Source: Methylovorus menthalis
GTDB lineage: Bacteria; Pseudomonadota; Gammaproteobacteria; Burkholderiales; Methylophilaceae
Reading direction: 5' to 3'
Length of the DNA: 64,000 nucleotides
Assembly: GCF_020523625.1 (NCBI RefSeq)
Contig: NZ_JAJAQH010000006.1
Location: forward strand, 62,001-126,000
Shown: in pieces, positions 61,131 through 64,000 of the stretch
How positions within the stretch are numbered: position 1 is the first letter of the stretch
Layout: each line of letters starts with the position of its first letter
Made by a program: the position numbers and the translations under genes
Notes under the pieces: generated by a model
What the model was told of the DNA's origin: nothing
Seen by the model: the letters and a program-made list of their open reading frames with translations, nothing else
Databases searched by the model: none

Positions 61131-62186
61131 TCAGGGCGCCGGATTCATGTAGGTGAGATGCAGCGCTTCGATTTCCTGCAATATCTCTGGGCTTAAGCGC
61201 GTTTGCCAGGCGGCAATATTTTCCTGCAACTGCGTCATGCTGGTGGCGCCGACAATCGTGCTGCTGACAAACCAGCGCTGATATACAAACGCCAGGGCCA
61301 GTTGCGTGGGTGTCAGGCCATGGCGGCGCGCCAGTGCGGCATAGGCGGCGCTGGCCGGGCCCACGTTGGGTTTTTTGTAGCGCTGGGCGTAGCCCAGGAA
61401 CATGGTGACCCGGCCAACGGCTTGCGGATCATCAATATATTTACCGGTGAGATGGCCAAACGCCAGCGGCGAGTAGGCCAGGAGGCCGATGTTTTCGCGA
61501 TACAGCACCTCGGTCATGCCGAATTCCATGCCGCGGTTGATCAGGTTGTAGCAGTTTTGCACGGTTGCCACGCGCGGCAGATCGTATTCTTTGGCGATAC
61601 GCAAAAACTCCATCAACCCCCATGGCTGCTCGTTGGATAGCCCGATGTAGCGGATTTTGCCTTCTTTCACCAGTTCGGCCAGCGTTTCCAGCTGGTTGCG
61701 TATGCTTACCCATTCCTTTTGCTGGCCGTTTTCAAATTCCTGCGCCGGATCAAACTGATACTGACCAAACATCGGCACGTTGCGCTCAGGCCAGTGCAGC
61801 TGATAAAGATCGATATAGTCAGTTTGCATGCGCTGCAATGAGCCTTCAATGGCGGCGCGGATGTTGGCGCGATCCAGCGATGGCGGGCCGCCACGTATCC
61901 AGCCCAGGCCACGCCGGGGGCCTGCCACCTTGCCGCTCAGGATGATCTTGTCGCGCGGCTGGTGTTTCAGCCAGTTGCCCACCATGGTCTCGGTGCGAGT
62001 GTAGGTTTCGGCCTTGGGCGGCACCGGATACATTTCGGCGGTATCAATGAAATTGATGCCCTGGGCGATGGCGTAATCCAGCTGCTGATGCGCCTCGGCT
62101 TCGGTGTTCTGGTCGCCATAGGTCATGGTGCCCAGGCAAATGGGCGAAACGTGCAGATCGGTATGGGCGAGTGGGCGTAGTTGCAT
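61131..62186 (-). CDS. tas: NADPH-dependent aldo-keto reductase Tas
   Basis: 351 residues, Tas subfamily. LGTMTYGDQNTEAEAHQQLDYAIAQGINFIDTAEMYPVPPKAET has catalytic Asp and Tyr; SGKVAGP the Lys; YIDLYQLHWPER the His; GKIRYIGLSNEQPWGLM; end SSTIVGATSMTQLQENI with cofactor contacts. It reduces carbonyl compounds; the physiological substrate is unknown. It converges with DUF3034 and is divergent from anbu. Confidence 0.93.
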   Translation of the reverse strand: MQLRPLAHTDLHVSPICLGTMTYGDQNTEAEAHQQLDYAIAQGINFIDTAEMYPVPPKAETYTRTETMVGNWLKHQPRDKIILSGKVAGPRRGLGWIRGGPPSLDRANIRAAIEGSLQRMQTDYIDLYQLHWPERNVPMFGQYQFDPAQEFENGQQKEWVSIRNQLETLAELVKEGKIRYIGLSNEQPWGLMEFLRIAKEYDLPRVATVQNCYNLINRGMEFGMTEVLYRENIGLLAYSPLAFGHLTGKYIDDPQAVGRVTMFLGYAQRYKKPNVGPASAAYAALARRHGLTPTQLALAFVYQRWFVSSTIVGATSMTQLQENIAAWQTRLSPEILQEIEALHLTYMNPAP

Positions 62187-62322
62187 GGTGATGGGCGCGT
62201 TGCGTAAAAGCCAAAGTGTACGTCAATTTGCGTAGAAAGCCGAAACCGGGCCGGACACGGGTTGTTGCAGGCAGGGTGGGTGAGTATGATGCTATTTCCG
62301 TTTTACTCTGCTGATCAATCTC

Positions 62323-63051
62323 ATGACTTATTGTGTAGCCCTGCTGCTGGATGAAGGCCTGGTGTTTGCCTCGGATACCCGCACCAATGCCGGTGTGGAT
62401 CAGGTGGCCATATTCCCCAAGATGAACGTGTTTGAAGTGCCGGGCGAGCGTGTGATTACCTTGCTGACAGCGGGCAATCTGGCGATTACGCAGTCGGTGG
62501 TCAACCGCTTGCGCGAGGCGATCAAGGTAGAAGATATTGCGCATTTGAACAATGTCGGCAGTATGTTTGAAGCAGCGCAACTGGTGGGCGATGTCATGCG
62601 CGAGGTGTTTGAGCGCGATGCCGAGCACCTGAAAAACCACAACACCGATTTCAATGCCAGCATATTGCTGGGCGGGCAGATCAAGGGTGAAAAGCCGCGC
62701 TTGTTCAATATCTATGCCGCGGGTAACTTTATTGAAACCTGCCGGGAAACGCCGTATTTCCAGATAGGCGAAACCAAGTATGGCAAACCCATTATCGACC
62801 GCGTGGTGAAGTACAACAGCGACATGATGGATGCAGTGAAGTGCGTGCTGATTTCGTTTGATTCCACCATCCGCAGCAATATCTCGGTGGCGGCCCCCAT
62901 CGACCTCATGCTGTATCGCACCGATAGTCTCAGCGCCAATTGCCGCCAGCGCATCGAGGAAAAAGACCCGTATTACGCCACCATCCGCCAAGGCTGGTCC
63001 GACGGCCTTAAAACCGTGTTCAGCGGCTTGCCCAGCCCCGACTGGTGCTAG
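62323..63051 (+). CDS. Anbu proteasome-like peptidase
   Basis: 242 residues. Begins MTYCVALLLDEGLVFASDTRTNAGVDQ: Thr2, exposed after Met removal, is the proteasome-type nucleophile, with the conserved Asp18 and the later GQIKGEKPRLFNIYAAGNFIE segment. Anbu ('ancestral beta subunit') forms helical or ring assemblies. It is usually encoded beside a circularly permuted ATP-grasp protein, an alpha-E protein and a transglutaminase-like protein; none of these is adjacent here. Substrates are unknown. Confidence 0.93.
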   Translation: MTYCVALLLDEGLVFASDTRTNAGVDQVAIFPKMNVFEVPGERVITLLTAGNLAITQSVVNRLREAIKVEDIAHLNNVGSMFEAAQLVGDVMREVFERDAEHLKNHNTDFNASILLGGQIKGEKPRLFNIYAAGNFIETCRETPYFQIGETKYGKPIIDRVVKYNSDMMDAVKCVLISFDSTIRSNISVAAPIDLMLYRTDSLSANCRQRIEEKDPYYATIRQGWSDGLKTVFSGLPSPDWC

Positions 63052-63058
63052 TGCTCGC

Positions 63059-63715
63059 TTACACGCCGCCTGGCATGCGCCAGGGCAGGTAACGTGACTG
63101 CAACACTTGCAGGCTGCCATCTTCCAGCGAGTAGCGACACACTGGAAGCAGGTGGCCCGCAATCTCGGCGCTGGCATATACGGCCAGCGTAATCTCGGTG
63201 ATTTCCAGGGGTATTTCCGGCAGTGCCAGTGCGCCAAGTTGTTGCTGCACGTCGGTCATGGCGAGGCGCTGACGGTAAAACCCTGCCGTGATATGCGGTA
63301 CATAGGGTTGCGTTTCGGTGGCGCGCAGGGCGGTACGCATGGCATGCAAGGTGTCGATGTCACCCTTGAGCCCAAGATACGCGGCTGTGGTAAAGCTATC
63401 CGCGAGGCCGGTATTTAATTTCAGCAGGCCAGGCGATGCGTTTTGCAGGCAGGCGATATCCCGCTGAAAGTCCGCCTGGGTATAGCTGTGCGTATCCGTG
63501 GCATGGGCTTGTGGAAAGCCGCACACTGCCAGCGTGATATGCGGCTGGCGCCGATAGTCCGGCAGCAGCCAGTCTCCCAGATGGCGGCGCAAGGCGCTGA
63601 TATGTGCGCGCATCTCCGCCGTGTCGGCCTCTACTATCCACACCGCATAAAATGGCCTGCCCAGATGCCAGCGTACAAAGTTATCGGCGCGGCAGGCGAT
63701 GGTATGCGTGGCCAT
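63059..63715 (-). CDS. 2'-5' RNA ligase-like (2H phosphoesterase) protein
   Basis: About 218 residues from the ATG at 63713-63715; a TTG at 63829 that overlaps the preceding stop would add a low-complexity leader, so the start is uncertain. Two HxT motifs, PHITLAVCGF and PHITAGFY, sit about 110 residues apart as in LigT/2H phosphoesterases. WHLGRPFYAVWIVEAD opens the domain. Probable RNA cyclic-phosphate or 2'-5' bond activity; natural substrate unknown. Convergent with anbu, with an 8-nt gap. Confidence 0.82.
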   Translation of the reverse strand: MATHTIACRADNFVRWHLGRPFYAVWIVEADTAEMRAHISALRRHLGDWLLPDYRRQPHITLAVCGFPQAHATDTHSYTQADFQRDIACLQNASPGLLKLNTGLADSFTTAAYLGLKGDIDTLHAMRTALRATETQPYVPHITAGFYRQRLAMTDVQQQLGALALPEIPLEITEITLAVYASAEIAGHLLPVCRYSLEDGSLQVLQSRYLPWRMPGGV

Positions 63716-63825
63716 ATCCTCAAGCTGAGTTGTACTGGATATGTCAGGAGTGGGTGAACGCAAGGTGGTGGAGGTGTCTGCTGGCATGCTTGTGGTGATA
63801 GCCTGGGCTTTGATCTCGTCAGGCC

Positions 63826-64000
63826 TCAAGCCGCGTGCGCTTCGAGCAGGCTTTTCAGGTTGGCGAGGTCGCGCAGCACCCAGGCCTCGTCTTCGGCAAA
63901 TTGTTCATCACTGATGCCGGGCTGGCGAAACAGGGTAAACATCAGCTCGGCGGCATTGCCATTGGCAATCACCCGCATGGGGATGTAGATCTCGTTATCG
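63826..64000 (-). CDS. SRPBCC-family protein, N-terminus outside the window
   Basis: The last 57 residues of a gene that enters from the right edge. The sequence NEIYIPMRVIANGNAAELMFTLFRQPGISDEQFAEDEAWVLRDLANLKSLLEAHAA is the C-terminal strand and long helix of a START/SRPBCC (polyketide cyclase-like) protein. Its stop codon overlaps the possible TTG start of the LigT-like gene, so they may be co-transcribed. Ligand unknown. Confidence 0.7.
   Translation of the reverse strand, partial: DNEIYIPMRVIANGNAAELMFTLFRQPGISDEQFAEDEAWVLRDLANLKSLLEAHAA

Noticed and set aside
62044-63237. 397-residue minus-strand open frame over tas, anbu and the LigT-like gene
   Set aside because: Overlaps three supported genes; the composition is rich in Ala, His and Arg as expected for a shadow frame.

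Overview
The window looks like chromosomal DNA of a Gram-negative, obligately or facultatively methylotrophic betaproteobacterium, most likely of the family Methylophilaceae. The Methylobacillus/Methylovorus side is suggested by the moderately high GC, but that is inference. The main evidence is a lanthanide-type PQQ methanol dehydrogenase gene (xoxF), its partner xoxJ, two cytochrome cL-like genes and several PQQ-associated accessory genes, set among ordinary betaproteobacterial housekeeping genes (rho-trxA, rsmI/lpoA-yraN-diaA-dolP, pyrC, moaA-mobA-mobB-moeA).

Layout. 1-8.1 kb: accessory DNA. It holds a truncated alpha/beta hydrolase and a small secreted protein facing a TetR regulator, then a complete RND efflux system (NodT-type outer membrane factor, TetR regulator, adaptor, pump). 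Palindromic operator candidates lie at the expected places. 8.2-13.4 kb: a segment bounded by two 47-nt fragments of the 3' half of a CAU-anticodon tRNA, each followed by a terminator. It carries an autotransporter and a diguanylate cyclase and looks like the trace of tandem island insertions at a tRNA gene. 13.6-17.6 kb: a low-complexity secreted protein, trhO, a YihY-cyclic-nucleotide-binding fusion and a proline iminopeptidase.

17.6-34.1 kb is the methanol oxidation and quinoprotein neighbourhood: xoxF-xoxJ-xoxG, a lipoprotein paralogue of the cytochrome and NDH-2. After a housekeeping insert (lplT, phoH, bcp, an orphan histidine kinase and tonB) come the three genes of the poorly understood 'quinoprotein relay' set (zinc metallohydrolase, cytochrome b561, SoxYZ-like carrier). 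A TonB-dependent receptor that closely resembles the E. coli PQQ receptor PqqU (YncD) closes the region. Together they suggest PQQ capture, TonB energisation, periplasmic methanol oxidation and electron transfer to cytochrome c.

34.2-42.9 kb is a molybdenum region: moeA, mobB, mobA and moaA on the minus strand face a ModE-type regulator made only of the DNA-binding domain, followed by an OprP-like porin and modABC. A 24-bp palindrome with ModE-box geometry precedes the porin. 43-56.6 kb is mostly core: a PMT-family glycosyltransferase, zinc-free L31, rho, trxA, an EAL protein convergent with a PilZ-like protein, envelope genes, rsmI and pyrC.

56.6-61.1 kb holds a compact cluster of a GGDEF-EAL membrane protein with an apparently degenerate cyclase site, a periplasmic cupredoxin-like protein, a lipoprotein truncated haemoglobin and a divergent DUF3034 outer-membrane protein. 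It is a good candidate for an undescribed envelope redox or gas sensing system. The window ends with tas, an Anbu proteasome-like protease, a LigT-like phosphodiesterase and a truncated SRPBCC protein. No CRISPR array, intact tRNA, rRNA or insertion sequence was seen.
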